DNA from: Mytilisepta virgata
Taxonomy: Eukaryota; Mollusca; Bivalvia; Mytilida; Mytilidae
Assembly (NCBI GenBank): GCA_028015205.1
Contig: CM051517.1
Coordinates: 41,303,135 to 41,367,134, forward strand
Length of the DNA: 64,000 nucleotides
Reading direction: 5' to 3'
The position numbers were made by a program, and so were the translations under genes. The notes beneath the pieces were generated by a model, which worked only from the letters and a program-made list of their open reading frames with translations, did not search any database and had not been told where the DNA came from. Positions 49,263 through 59,530 of the stretch are shown here, piece by piece (position 1 is the first letter of the stretch; every line of letters begins with the position of its first letter).

Positions 49263-50981
49263 CCACACTAAACCCCGAAACATACAAATGAATGTAAGAA
49301 TATGTTCCTTGATCTTAGAAATAAATACCTTTTCTCAAATCTGTATATCTGACAACCTGTATGTCGTTGTTTATTTTCATTCCTGGATCAAAATTATTAT
49401 GGATATGCAAAACGAACTTTATGTACAAAAGAAAGACGTAAATACAAAAATATAACTATAAACACCCAAAAATACAACAATTTAAATACCAAAAATATAA
49501 CTTACCAAATGTTCATACTTGTATCATACAAACTCTAAAATCCAGTAAAATGCTATAATCCCTGTAAAACGATCACATCATATAATTATACCATTAATAC
49601 CTAGAATAATCAATTTACTGCAAATGATGAAAGTATATCATTTTATTCTCACAACGCGTGTCAATCTCTTAAAACATCTTTCATGGGAATCACACAATCC
49701 AAATAGTTTCTTTTTTTACTATTAAAATATCTAAACAGACGTCAGTATAAACAGCTCATCGATAAATGCTCGAATAAAAATCTCCAGAACTTCAGTCTTA
49801 TGGCGAGAACAGCTATTTCTTAACAGAATAGTTAAAAGTCATGTGCAAACTTAATAAAACCAATATCAAGAAGCAGAATGACTTTGCACTGAATAATGGC
49901 TATCCACTCAAATGATCAAAGATCGTAGTAATAATAGCAATTGCAACAAAAATGGTCTCTACCTACTAGTATTAAACCACCGTTAGCACATTTCATTCAT
50001 ATATACCGCACGACAATAAGTCGATAACTTTTTGTTCGTCATAAAATATTTTTATCGGATCCATTATTAGAGGACAATAAATACACTGAAAGTAAAATCC
50101 TCAGTACTTTTACACTTTAAATGTTAAATAATGAGGTTACAGCCTTTTAACACGTGCCGTTTGACAAATATTTTACAATTCATACAGAGAGCTCCAGTTG
50201 GTACAGCACGTTAAAAATATAATGATGTTAAATAAGATGTTTCCTGAATAATATTTTAAAGAAAACATTGCACTTATCAAGGGTGTTTTCGTTAATTTTT
50301 TGTTTATCATACTACTATTGGGTGATGTATTAAATTATATTTCGAGTTGAAGGAAATAGAAAAATTACATTAAATAAATCATGAAAATTTTACTTCAAAT
50401 CAGCTTACTACCAGGTGAGACAAAATTTACATAAAAGGCTTACGAGAGCATTGACCATAAGAAATATTTCTCTATTTCTTTCAAGTTTTCTTATTAAGTA
50501 CAAAATGTGTTCCGATCGGATTAAATAAATTCTACTATACATTACAAAATATAGCACTGTGCAATTTGTAATGTAACACATTTCATGTATTTCTTTCCTA
50601 GAAAAAAAAATCATTGGAATAAACTTACTTAACTAGATTTGATATGAATATCCGTTGGTATGCACTAGGAGCAATTAATGATGCATTTCTATAACAGTTT
50701 TGTTAATTATAGTTATAACAGCTGTGACTCGTATAATTATAATCTAATATTGACAAACATATCCATAACATCTAACAAGAGATAAAGGGATACTTGAAAT
50801 AAACTTGGCTCATAATGAAAATTACATATAGTAGAAAAGGAGAAAAATATAATACATATCATCCTGGAAACAAAAATATACCCCAGGTCCTGCTGTGGAT
50901 AAGTACACACACAAACACATCTGAACACTAACCCAACACTGTCATGTCTGTTAAAATCCGATTTCAATACTGTCAAATTAT
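49263..50981. other. Non-coding stretch, nothing recognised
   Basis: AT-rich sequence without supported exons, repeats or RNA genes. Confidence 0.5.
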
Positions 50982-51072
50982 TTGTCCGACTTTGGCGAGT
51001 CTTGAACTCACATTATGGCACCTATTCGCCTAGCACCATGTCCAGCGCCCTAAACTACTCGGCCAAGTTCGT
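50982..51072 (-). repeat. tRNA(Ser/Leu)-like pseudogene or SINE head
   Basis: The minus strand reads TTGGCCGAGTAGTTTAGGGC then GCTGGAC, a class-II tRNA D-arm with A-box. After a long variable-arm-like part it reads GAGTTCAAGACTCGCC, matching a B-box and T-stem. The acceptor ends do not pair well by eye, so a functional tRNA is unlikely. Confidence 0.55.
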
Positions 51073-52800
51073 TAAATATATAGTAACCGATTTGTAACAG
51101 TTTTTTATTGAAAATCTACATGTGAATCTTTTTTCAGAAATTCGGAAAATGCGACTTTTCACTGGCGAGTGAGGGTGCTATTAGGATTAAAGCCAACATG
51201 ATCTACTCATTGATAACAACTATGATATATAGCTGATGGTTAGATCGAACTATGATCTTTTTTTCTATGTACCTAGGATACAAGTTTGTATGGGGGTGGT
51301 TTGTGTCCCATCCGCGCTTTCTTGGGAGGGGTTGGTGTCATTCAACTCTGACCATGGACAATAGGTGGAGGACGTATTTAAAGAATATCACACTCTTGCA
51401 CGTGTCTATAAGGTCTGAAAGGATACTCTAATGGCATCCACAGAAGCTAGGCTTAATTGTTCTACCATACTCAACGCTCCACAATCAAACTTCGCATTGC
51501 CCTTTGTATCACGTCTCGCTCCCATTACCTTTGCTGAATTGTTGGAACTTTTATTGTCCTTATTAAGCATATAAAATTTGTCACAAAACAAGCAACAATG
51601 ATTTTTTCTTAAATTGTTAGTACTTTTTAGTCGACGATGTATTTTTTGCCTATAAAACATTATATTTACACACATGTACAGACAGGAAATTACAATTTGT
51701 ATAAGAACAAACATTACGTAAGTACGAAAAAAGGTTTAAAATCATACTTATAATGAGGTAAGCATCAATGAGACAAATGGATTGAAGGAAATACATTTAG
51801 GGTCACAATCCTAGATATTTAAAACTTCAGTTATCAATTATATGTATAACCGATAAGTACACTAGGCATGAAGTACAAAAATGTAGAAGATGCTGTGTCA
51901 GTGGTGTCTCTAAATTCTCATAGGATAGTCTTAAAGTTTGGACTTCGACGGATAGTTCATCTTGCAGTCACTTAACTCCATACAGATCAGCCAAAAGTGG
52001 ACTCCTTTTACCCCATAAGATTTTTTGTCTTCGGTCTTCCAAAATCGACGAATATATGTTGTTGAACATTAGCTATCCTCAGAAAACATTAAGTTAGAAC
52101 CAGTATGGTTATCATGAATAGTCTTTTCCACCCTTATTCCAAAAAAGCTTGAATTTATATGCAATTTTTGTTCAGAAGCATTTGGAGTTTCATCAAACAG
52201 AACTTATTTTAGTTCATATAGTTGGGTAGTATAACGGTTTATTGCTGTAGTGTAGTGTTTTGTTGTAGTGCAGATCACTATACAATTCCCTTCCCTTTAT
52301 AATGGTATTATAATGTTGTTATATATAACAGATATAATTTACATAGTTAATTAAAAATTATAAGAAAACTGTATAATGAAAAACATAACTACTTGTACAT
52401 GAATATATAGAAAGATAAGAAAATCGTATACTTTTTTATGGAAAACGAATCACTAGTTATTCAAACCGAAGTTTCAATTAAACAAAACATACATGTTATA
52501 TACTTTATGCAGATAGTTACATCTCGGTTATGTATGTATATCCAGACTAAACCTTCTTGGTTATCAAATCAATTCTGAAGCAAACCTCGTATTGACCTCG
52601 TACTACATGGCAGTACTAAAAAGTACTGAATTCAAAGGTTTTTTTATTAAGCGTACAATTTCATGATTCTTTTATACATTTTGACGTATTTTAGTAACTT
52701 TACTAAATCAGTTTTGTCTATTTTTTATCTAGCAAGTTTCCAATTTATCAAGGTTATTTTTAAGATATCCAAGTGACTTATTGCAATAATATTCTATGAA
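51073..52800. other. Non-coding stretch, nothing firmly recognised
   Basis: A less AT-rich patch at about 51290-51540 has a minus-strand open frame (51406-51714) with no recognisable domain. I do not call it a gene. The remainder is AT-rich. Confidence 0.45.
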
Positions 52801-52804
52801 TAAT

Positions 52805-53030
52805 ATTCTATGATACCAGATTTTATGCCCAGAGTAAAATTGTATGCAGATATATGATGCCAGTTTTTATGCCCAAAATATGCATTTTTTATACTAGTTG
52901 TTATGCCCAAAGTATGAAAGTATGCATATTAATTGTACCAGTTGTTATGCCCATAGTAAGCATATTTATGATACTTATTTTTATGCCCAAAGTACGCATA
53001 TTTATGATACCAGTGTTAATGCATATTTTG
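52805..53030 (+). repeat. Imperfect tandem repeat of about 45-65 bp
   Basis: TTATGCCCA(A/T/G)A(G/A)TA recurs at about 52824, 52868, 52901, 52947 and 52982. Each is preceded by TGATACCAG-type and followed by GCATATTTATGATAC-type sequence. The M- and P-rich open frame on the plus strand is a product of this repeat. Confidence 0.75.
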
Positions 53031-53043
53031 TGTAATTACTTAC

Positions 53044-53153
53044 ATATTTCCCTTAGTTCTTCTCAAGATCGAAAATGTGGAAATTCCAAATAACAACCAA
53101 AAAAATATTGCAGAGCAGATTCCAATAATAAAATTCCAAAATGAACAACCATT
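53044..53153 (-). CDS. Speculative transmembrane exon
   Basis: On the minus strand an acceptor-like ATATTCTCAG ends at 53154, and a consensus donor GTAAGT starts at 53043. The 110-nt interval is open and encodes FWNFIIGICSAIFFWLLF, then a few residues and RRTKG, like a membrane span with a basic stop-transfer end. No flanking exon or homology was found. AT-rich DNA produces such hydrophobic frames by chance. Confidence 0.15.
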
Positions 53154-53159
53154 CTGAGA

Positions 53160-54413
53160 ATATTGCTGAGCAATATAATGTCCCCTACCGGTTAGAGCTT
53201 TGAGAAAACACACCAAACGCTTAGTTTGGCACTGATTTCTATTTCCAAGGGCAATAACTCTCACAATAATTATCCGATCAGCGTGAATGTCAAACTTCAA
53301 CTGTAGCTCATCATTATAAGGTAACATACCAAAAGTAAGATCAGTAGGTTGTCATGATTGTTAAAGTTTTTAACAACTGTGAAATATGAGCATGATATGA
53401 AGAAAGAAAATAAAAAATAACGTGTTTAAACTACTTAAGATTTTACAGGAAACAGGATATTCTGGATAGGTTTGTCATGAAGAAATAAGATGATTCTATA
53501 GAAGCTTTGACTGAAGGATGTTCGATGCTTAGTTTCAAAATAACAACATTTCATAACACTGGTAAATATTGATAGTGGATATTTAATAAAGGAACTAAAA
53601 GAGCGAAAACAATTATAGGTCGGTGTGCTTGTTTTCGTGATATAAGCCATTGAAAATTTGGCGGGAAAATATGCTCTTTGATTTAACATAGCTGTATCTT
53701 TGACAAGTTTTATTTCTCAAAGACCATTACATAATAACAAGGATTTTATAAGATTTTTACAAATGGCTTATTATTATTCAGGCTAAAGATTTATAAAAAA
53801 GAAAAATTGGTGTTAGCTCGAAAAATAATTTATGGCATTCGAATGGATAAACCAGATGATCCTTAAGTAACGAAATCGGTGATCAGCTGAAAAAGGAAAT
53901 AGCGCTTTGAAATGAACAAAACAACACGAGTCCGAAAAAAAGTCTAAAAATGTTTAAGGCAAAAAATTGTATCAAAAAAAATGTGATAGAGGGAAAATGT
54001 ATATTCACGAGAGTATCGAATTCCAATTACGTTTACTAATTAATAATGTATGAATTGTATATCATATTGGTATCAATTTTTTTTATATTTTTGTCGTTGA
54101 TATTAATATCGTTAACAGTATACGTGTCGTAGTCTTTCTGTTGTAATTGAATCCATTTTGTATTATATTACAAATGTCAATACAAACAAACGTTACAAAA
54201 TTACCAACTTGTTCATGAATATAGTAATGTTCCGTTGCTATAGGGCAGTTTTTGGAATATCAATAAGTTTATATTTAGTACCATTGGTAAAATTATTGAA
54301 CAGTCTGCGTGTTATCAGCATTGAGGTGTCGTTTTAGTAATACAGTAGCACATCTTCTACCCAGTAACAATTACTTTTATTTCGGAATATTCCCTGAAAT
54401 CACCTAAAGGATT
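53160..54413. other. Non-coding stretch left of the Ngaro-type element
   Basis: No supported gene. The GGGCAATAACTCTCA phrase near 53250 resembles GGGGAAATAACTCC near 16340, hinting at a shared dispersed repeat. Confidence 0.45.
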
Positions 54414-54654
54414 TTTATGGCACAAACTGTTGAAGTTGTGCTCTGTTTGATGGTTGTTAGAAAATGAAAAGAAACACTGTATTGAATTGAAAATGGTCAT
54501 TTATTAAAATGACGAAAAGGAAAAAATCAATCAACATAATATATACATCAGAATTATACAAAAATTCAATAAAAACATAAACACTGCTATTACATAACAA
54601 AATCTACCATAATAATATCATGCAACCATCAAAGATGGGGGACAAAATTATGCC
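54414..54654 (-). repeat. Split direct repeat B, outer (3'-terminal) copy
   Basis: A 241-bp block beginning TTTATGGCACAAACTG and ending GACAAAATTATGCC, identical by eye to 55004-55244. Its outer edge is the 3' end of the element on the minus strand. Confidence 0.9.
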
Positions 54655-54734
54655 TGACTTAAACTTTATTATAAAATATGTAAAGTAAATATTGAATGAC
54701 TGAATTTTGGTTTATAAAAGGGAGGGAGGGAGGG
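54655..54734 (-). other. Spacer between repeats, with a G-quadruplex motif
   Basis: 80 bp present once only. It ends against repeat A with GGGAGGGAGGGAGGG (54720-54734), four G-triplets with one-base loops on the plus strand, which is the strand complementary to the element RNA. Confidence 0.85.
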
Positions 54735-55003
54735 TATTTTAAAAACTTCTTTTACAACCAACACTGGCAGTAAATTTTTTGATGTTACTCTGTTGACTTG
54801 AAACAAAGGAATGATGCTTGCAAGTAGGTCAATGACCGCGTGGCTGACCCCTATGTAATTGATAAACAAATAATTAGGTAAAGGTCGCTTAGCCCAAATA
54901 AAATTTTTTCAAAAATAAATATTCTAAATCTATCAACATGAAATAAATTTTTTAAAATTAATATGTGCCATAAATTGATTTATATCAAAGTTATAAATTG
55001 AAC
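54735..55003 (-). repeat. Split direct repeat A, internal copy
   Basis: A 269-bp block from TATTTTAAAAACTTC to TATAAATTGAAC, identical by eye to 61352-61620. It abuts repeat B exactly at 55003/55004. This B-A joint corresponds to the joined outer ends of the element, as expected for the circle junction in split-repeat elements. Confidence 0.9.
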
Positions 55004-55244
55004 TTTATGGCACAAACTGTTGAAGTTGTGCTCTGTTTGATGGTTGTTAGAAAATGAAAAGAAACACTGTATTGAATTGAAAATGGTCATTTATTAAAAT
55101 GACGAAAAGGAAAAAATCAATCAACATAATATATACATCAGAATTATACAAAAATTCAATAAAAACATAAACACTGCTATTACATAACAAAATCTACCAT
55201 AATAATATCATGCAACCATCAAAGATGGGGGACAAAATTATGCC
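55004..55244 (-). repeat. Split direct repeat B, internal copy
   Basis: A 241-bp copy matching 54414-54654. It lies between the recombinase 3' region and internal repeat A. Confidence 0.9.
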
Positions 55245-55329
55245 ACAAATTGTGTGAATGTAAATGAATGTGCAACACAATGAATGTAAAAGAACACAAT
55301 GTCCCCATCCACAACCTATCCTCAGCAAA

Positions 55330-55630
55330 TTCTGAGACCTTTGTTCCCCAGAATTTGGGTAAAAAAGAAATTCTGAGACCCTTGTTCCCAAGAATTGGCA
55401 AGATAATAAAGTCAAAATACTACTTATGACACTTTTTTCATGAGAATTTGACAAAAAAGAGACTAACAAAAAATTCTGAGACCCTTGTTCCCAAGAAATT
55501 GGCAAAATAATGAAATAACAAAAAATTCTGAGACCCTTGTTCCCAAGAATTTGGCAAAATAATGACAAAGCACAAAAATTCTGAGACCCTTGTTCCCAAG
55601 AATTTGACAAATATAAAGCATATACATGAC
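55330..55630 (-). repeat. Tandem repeats in the 3' part of the element
   Basis: TTCTGAGACC(C/T)TTGTTCCC starts at 55330, 55371, 55474, 55526 and 55579. Each is followed by (A/C)AGAATTTGGCAAAATAATGA-type sequence. Spacing is mostly 41-53 bases, with one unit expanded to 103. Weaker relatives occur near 55668 and 55805 (CTCTTGTC(C/T)CCA). The short protein frames across it are translations of the repeat. Confidence 0.85.
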
Positions 55631-55854
55631 AAAATACAATGTACAAATATCAATGAAGTAATATGGCTGAGGCTCTTGTCCCCAAGAATATAAAGAAAAT
55701 ATCATGACGTATGTAAACAATGCATGACAATAAATTTGCACACTGGCTGCCTTGAAAAATTATATATACATTGTACCTTATATATTACATATGAATTTGA
55801 CAGAAGCTCTTGTCTCCATGTCAAAACTGTATCTGGTTAACCTAGGTTTCAAAT

Positions 55855-56886
55855 TCATAATTTTAATACAGGAATGCGAATGTATTTTTTAAAGGCTTTG
55901 GAATTCCAACGGCCCATTTGTTGAATTTGTTCTTCTGAACATCCCATGGCCCACGCCGTGGTTGCTGCCCCAATTCTAAAACTATGGGATTTATAATTTT
56001 GTATGTGAAGTCCCAAAAAACTAAGAGAGAGTTTTAATTGATCTGTGAAATAATTTCTAGAAACTGAGTCATTGTTCATAAAAGAAAAAAGAGGCTGTTC
56101 GTTTTTACTTTCCTGGCCTCTGAGTTGCAAGTATTCCCAAAGAGCAATAACTGGACAGTATTTATGTATTTGTTGTCTTTGAACCAATAAAACTGGTATA
56201 TGTTTCCTTGTGCTGTGTTTATATTGTGACATTTTGATCTCTATAGCAGATGGTAATCCATCTTTGTCATTTTCGAATACAAAACGAATATTTTTTCTTG
56301 CTAATGCATTACCATGAGGTGGCATTAGTCCGGTTATCTCACCTATTCTAAGAAAGGCATGAAAAGCCAGTAAATACATTGACTTTACCATAATTAAAAC
56401 AAATTTTGAGTGCGAAGTATGCACTAATGAATCAACAAGATTTCTCAAAATTTCTGGAGTTATTGGAAGCCTAGTATCATGTGACTTTCTTAAATTGCTG
56501 TAACCCCGTAGTGTCTTTTCCACTATAAAATGTTTTGTCAAATCAGTATAACCTTTTAATTGTAGCATATAGCTAATGGCAGACATGTATGATAAAATGG
56601 TAGACGATGCTAAGTTTCGATCAAAACAATGAGCTATGAACATTGTTAAATGTTCTAAAGATACAGGAAAGATTGAACTAGTTAAGTAAGTTTGTTCGAT
56701 AGAGTGTTCATAGAATTTAAAAATTCTTGAATATGATTCTCTTGAGGTTTTATTCAGTGATTCATTTAAAAGTTGTGCTGCCCTTGATTTTAAAGCTTCG
56801 GCATTTCCACTGATTTGACTACTGGTTGAGGGTCCATCATCGGGAACTTTTCTCTGAACTGCTGTAATTGAAACCGAGAAAGAAGG
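55855..56886 (-). CDS. Tyrosine recombinase of the Ngaro-type element
   Basis: Integrase of the retrotransposon; it would insert the circular DNA copy by site-specific strand exchange through a tyrosine nucleophile. Numbered from the first ATG (56643), the 262-residue core has Arg at 99 (FLRIGEI), HSFR at 220-223 with the second Arg, GRW at 244-246 and Tyr 254 (KKYIR), so the R-H-R-W-Y set is complete. The frame is open upstream to 56886, just after a TGA. That region reads like the N-terminal DNA-binding domain (TSRESYSRIFKFYEH), so starting at the ATG would truncate it. The extension overlaps the end of the RT ORF by 97 nt in the -1 frame, which suggests expression by -1 frameshifting, reinitiation or splicing. 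Confidence 0.88.
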   Translation of the reverse strand, partial: PSFSVSITAVQRKVPDDGPSTSSQISGNAEALKSRAAQLLNESLNKTSRESYSRIFKFYEHSIEQTYLTSSIFPVSLEHLTMFIAHCFDRNLASSTILSYMSAISYMLQLKGYTDLTKHFIVEKTLRGYSNLRKSHDTRLPITPEILRNLVDSLVHTSHSKFVLIMVKSMYLLAFHAFLRIGEITGLMPPHGNALARKNIRFVFENDKDGLPSAIEIKMSQYKHSTRKHIPVLLVQRQQIHKYCPVIALWEYLQLRGQESKNEQPLFSFMNNDSVSRNYFTDQLKLSLSFLGLHIQNYKSHSFRIGAATTAWAMGCSEEQIQQMGRWNSKAFKKYIRIPVLKL

Positions 56887-58616
56887 TCAGCCTCAACATT
56901 GTTAACCCCTGGAATGTGTGCTGCTTTAAATAATATATTGTGCTGTAAAATCAATACTACAAATTTTCGAACTAATTGCATGATAAGTGGTTGTTTTGAT
57001 GACTGCTTATTTATAATATGCACTAGAGCTAAATTGTCTGTATGAAAAATTACACATTTGTTTCTGAGAAAATTTCCCCACAACTCAATTGCCACAACAA
57101 TGGGAAAAAATTCTTTTAATGTTATATGATAAGTTTTCCAAACTTTGTTCCAAGCAACTGCAAACCACTGAGTACCAAACACCCCTCCAAAACCAACGTT
57201 ACTAGCATCTGTAAACAAATGTAGTTGATCAGACGATTCCCATATGTCACTTAAGAAAAGACATTTGCCATTAAAATTGTCGGCAAAAATGTTCCATGCC
57301 TTCATATCTGCCCTCGCTTCCTTAGACAAGCGCCGCCTGTGATGTGGTTTTTTTAAACCTAGAGTTAGATCTATAATTCTTCTTAGAAATGCCCTTCCCG
57401 GGGTAACTACAGAACAAGCAAAATTTAAAAACCCAATTAATGATTGAAGTTCTTCTAACGTTGCTTTTTTACTATTTTGCATATAGCTCAGTTTTTCCTT
57501 TAGTTTTTCAAGTTTGTCTAATGGTAATCTGACTTCCATAGCCACAGAATCTATTTCTAAACCTAAAAATGTTATTGTTGTGGTAGGCTGTACTGTTTTT
57601 TCCTGTTTAATAGGGAGGCCTATATCATTTGCCATTTCCAAAAATTTAGTCAGTGTTTTGCAACAAATATTCGAGTTTTTTGGGCCTATAAACAAGAAAT
57701 CATCAAGTATATGTACACAGCCACCTTCCCCCAAACAATTATCAACTATCCAATGAATACTTGTGCTGAACTGCTCAAAAAGTTTACATGAGTAACTTAA
57801 ACCCATAGGTAAAGTCTTATCATAATAGTATTGATCATCAACCACAAAACCTAGCAGTTCATGATCATCAGGGTGAATTGGAATGATTTTAAAACTGTTC
57901 TCAATATCCGTTTTTGCCATAAGGCAATTTGGACCATAAAATTTGACTAATCGTATTGCATCTTCAATAGTTTGATATTGCACTGAGCATTCTGAATCTG
58001 GAATACCATCATTGATAGACGTGCCTTCCGGAAATGACAAATGATGTATTACTCTAAATTCCCCATGGGCCTTCTTTGGGACTAAACCTAATGGTGAAAT
58101 TTGCAATAAAGGAAAAGGAGTCTTTAAAAAGGGGCCTGCTGCCCGACCAGATTGTACTTCTTTATTTATTTTTTCTCTTAACACATCTAAATGGTTGCGC
58201 GCAGAAAGCAAGTTTCTGCTATATTTAAATTCTCGTTTGCCTACATATGGAATTCTAAAACCCTGAGTAAATCCTTGAACTAGAAATTCTCTTTTTATTT
58301 TATCATAATTTTTAAGCCAAATTTCAAAGTTTTCTACTTTAATAGGAGTGACCACTTGGGAATGGGAATTATTTCCCCTTTTTTGTGGGAGCCTTTGATC
58401 CACTTGTACCATTGTCATTGGTATTGCAATGTTTTCTGCTATGTGGTTCCCCACATTTTTCGCAGATATGTGGGTATTTGCATGATGGTCCCCTTGTACA
58501 TTTGCCTCCATTGTTGTTGAAGCTATGACAACAAAATCGTTTGTTGGGGCTCTTTGTTGAAGCCCCCCCAGCTCGAAAGGGCAAATGAACTGTGGAGGAT
58601 TTTGCAAGTTTTTCAA
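56790..58616 (-). CDS. Reverse transcriptase / RNase H of the Ngaro-type element
   Basis: Copies element RNA into DNA. The RT domain, at about residues 150-360, has SPLGLVPKK at 174-182, FRVIHHLS at 187-194, the first catalytic Asp in KTDIEN (D237), LPMGLSYSC at 269-277 and the active-site ILDDF at 303-307. RNase H follows with TDAS (D470), E502, HTDN (D527) and VEADLLSR (D577), so all four acids are present. No methyltransferase domain lies beyond it, which separates it from DIRS1 and PAT elements. The first part of the frame overlaps gag by 248 nt in the +1 frame, so residues before about 83 may not be translated. The product is probably made by a +1 shift or internal initiation. 608 codons are open. 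Confidence 0.9.
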   Translation of the reverse strand: MKNLQNPPQFICPFELGGLQQRAPTNDFVVIASTTMEANVQGDHHANTHISAKNVGNHIAENIAIPMTMVQVDQRLPQKRGNNSHSQVVTPIKVENFEIWLKNYDKIKREFLVQGFTQGFRIPYVGKREFKYSRNLLSARNHLDVLREKINKEVQSGRAAGPFLKTPFPLLQISPLGLVPKKAHGEFRVIHHLSFPEGTSINDGIPDSECSVQYQTIEDAIRLVKFYGPNCLMAKTDIENSFKIIPIHPDDHELLGFVVDDQYYYDKTLPMGLSYSCKLFEQFSTSIHWIVDNCLGEGGCVHILDDFLFIGPKNSNICCKTLTKFLEMANDIGLPIKQEKTVQPTTTITFLGLEIDSVAMEVRLPLDKLEKLKEKLSYMQNSKKATLEELQSLIGFLNFACSVVTPGRAFLRRIIDLTLGLKKPHHRRRLSKEARADMKAWNIFADNFNGKCLFLSDIWESSDQLHLFTDASNVGFGGVFGTQWFAVAWNKVWKTYHITLKEFFPIVVAIELWGNFLRNKCVIFHTDNLALVHIINKQSSKQPLIMQLVRKFVVLILQHNILFKAAHIPGVNNVEADLLSRFQLQQFREKFPMMDPQPVVKSVEMPKL

Positions 58617-59445
58617 ATTTTATTTTTAAGCCTAGAGACATAGCTTCTGAGTATAACTCTGTATTTACTTGATCCCAAGGTAAATTATTGAAGTCATGCT
58701 CTCTCCATTCCCTAAAAGTCCTATCATATATGAACGCTGCTACTTCACAGGACCTTCTGGCCAACGTTTGGATTATATTTGCATATTTCATCAAAGACCC
58801 TGCTTCTTGCGGAAATTTTGCAACATAGATATTAACAAAAATATGAAATGCAGACAGCCAGTGTGCAATATTTTCGAATTTAAATGTTGGGTTTTCTTGT
58901 TTCTCCCAACTCATGTTACCACTGGGTGTTTCAACAGGTTGAAATCGAACTTTGGGAAACTTACGATTAAGCAACATGCCCAGATCAATATATTCATTAG
59001 CCCAGATTTTTGCTTTTATCTTAGGATCTATACCCAGAGCCAATGGTTTTGAAATGCTTTCTTTTGAAAAATTAATGGCACTGTTGCCTTCACTTGTACA
59101 TGTATCATTTGTATTTACAATATTGTTTTGATTTGCAACATTATTTGCATTGTCTAGTTGTACCACGTTTACCGGTATATTATTGCTACCTTTGTTTATG
59201 TTTGACACATTGGATGGAACATAAGGAATGTCAATTGGTTGTCTAATCACTCCCTGCTGTTGCAATACATTTACTACTGATGCTGCAATTTCAGGTACAG
59301 CTGCATCTATATGTTTTTTAATAGTTTGGTCAAGTGTCTCGTTACTTTTTTCTTCGGGTACATGTACATTCTCTGTGATGTTTGATGTATCAGGTGTTGA
59401 TTTTTTCTTGGAAAGCCGTCTGGACTTCCGTGGTGGCTCAGACAT
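58369..59445 (-). CDS. Gag-like protein of the Ngaro-type element
   Basis: A 358-residue nucleic-acid-binding protein, presumably packaging element RNA. The N-terminus is strongly basic (RKSRRLSKKK at 6-15, nuclear-signal-like), followed by a low-complexity N-rich linker (80-115) and a helical middle. Near the C-terminus are cysteines 305, 306, 316 and 322 with H326 (CCCH-like), then a knuckle CEKCGEPHSRKHC (328-340, CX2CX3HX4C). A lysine-rich tail ends the protein. This finger-plus-knuckle arrangement is usual in DIRS-order gag proteins. The start is the first ATG, and upstream lies the hairpin array. The end overlaps the RT frame. Confidence 0.82.
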   Translation of the reverse strand: MSEPPRKSRRLSKKKSTPDTSNITENVHVPEEKSNETLDQTIKKHIDAAVPEIAASVVNVLQQQGVIRQPIDIPYVPSNVSNINKGSNNIPVNVVQLDNANNVANQNNIVNTNDTCTSEGNSAINFSKESISKPLALGIDPKIKAKIWANEYIDLGMLLNRKFPKVRFQPVETPSGNMSWEKQENPTFKFENIAHWLSAFHIFVNIYVAKFPQEAGSLMKYANIIQTLARRSCEVAAFIYDRTFREWREHDFNNLPWDQVNTELYSEAMSLGLKIKFEKLAKSSTVHLPFRAGGASTKSPNKRFCCHSFNNNGGKCTRGPSCKYPHICEKCGEPHSRKHCNTNDNGTSGSKAPTKKGK

Positions 59446-59530
59446 CCTTTAAATAAAATATACGTATTTAACTACTGTATGTATTTTACATGTGTAGTGT
59501 ACATGTATGTTAAATTTTCAATTTTCTTTA

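Noticed and set aside
50982..51072. Functional tRNA-Ser/Leu gene
   Set aside because: A- and B-boxes are readable, but the acceptor stem does not pair by eye and the arms are irregular.
51406..51714. 102-codon minus-strand frame with a hydrophobic start and a better-composed end
   Set aside because: No domain, no convincing splice pairing and no homology I can recall. A real last exon cannot be excluded.
52854..53093. 79-codon methionine-rich plus-strand frame
   Set aside because: Translation of the TTATGCCCA tandem repeat.
54414..55244. LTR retrotransposon interpretation of the terminal repeats
   Set aside because: The repeats are split (B-A-B at one end, A at the other), there is no TG...CA terminus, protease or DDE integrase, and a tyrosine recombinase is present.
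55194..55741. Four overlapping minus-strand frames repeating an LGNKGLRIF-like phrase
   Set aside because: Translations in different frames of the 3' tandem repeats of the Ngaro-type element.
57514..57756. Plus-strand frames inside the retrotransposon (also at 58696, 59228 and 59574)
   Set aside because: Antisense shadows of the RT and gag ORFs or of the hairpin array.
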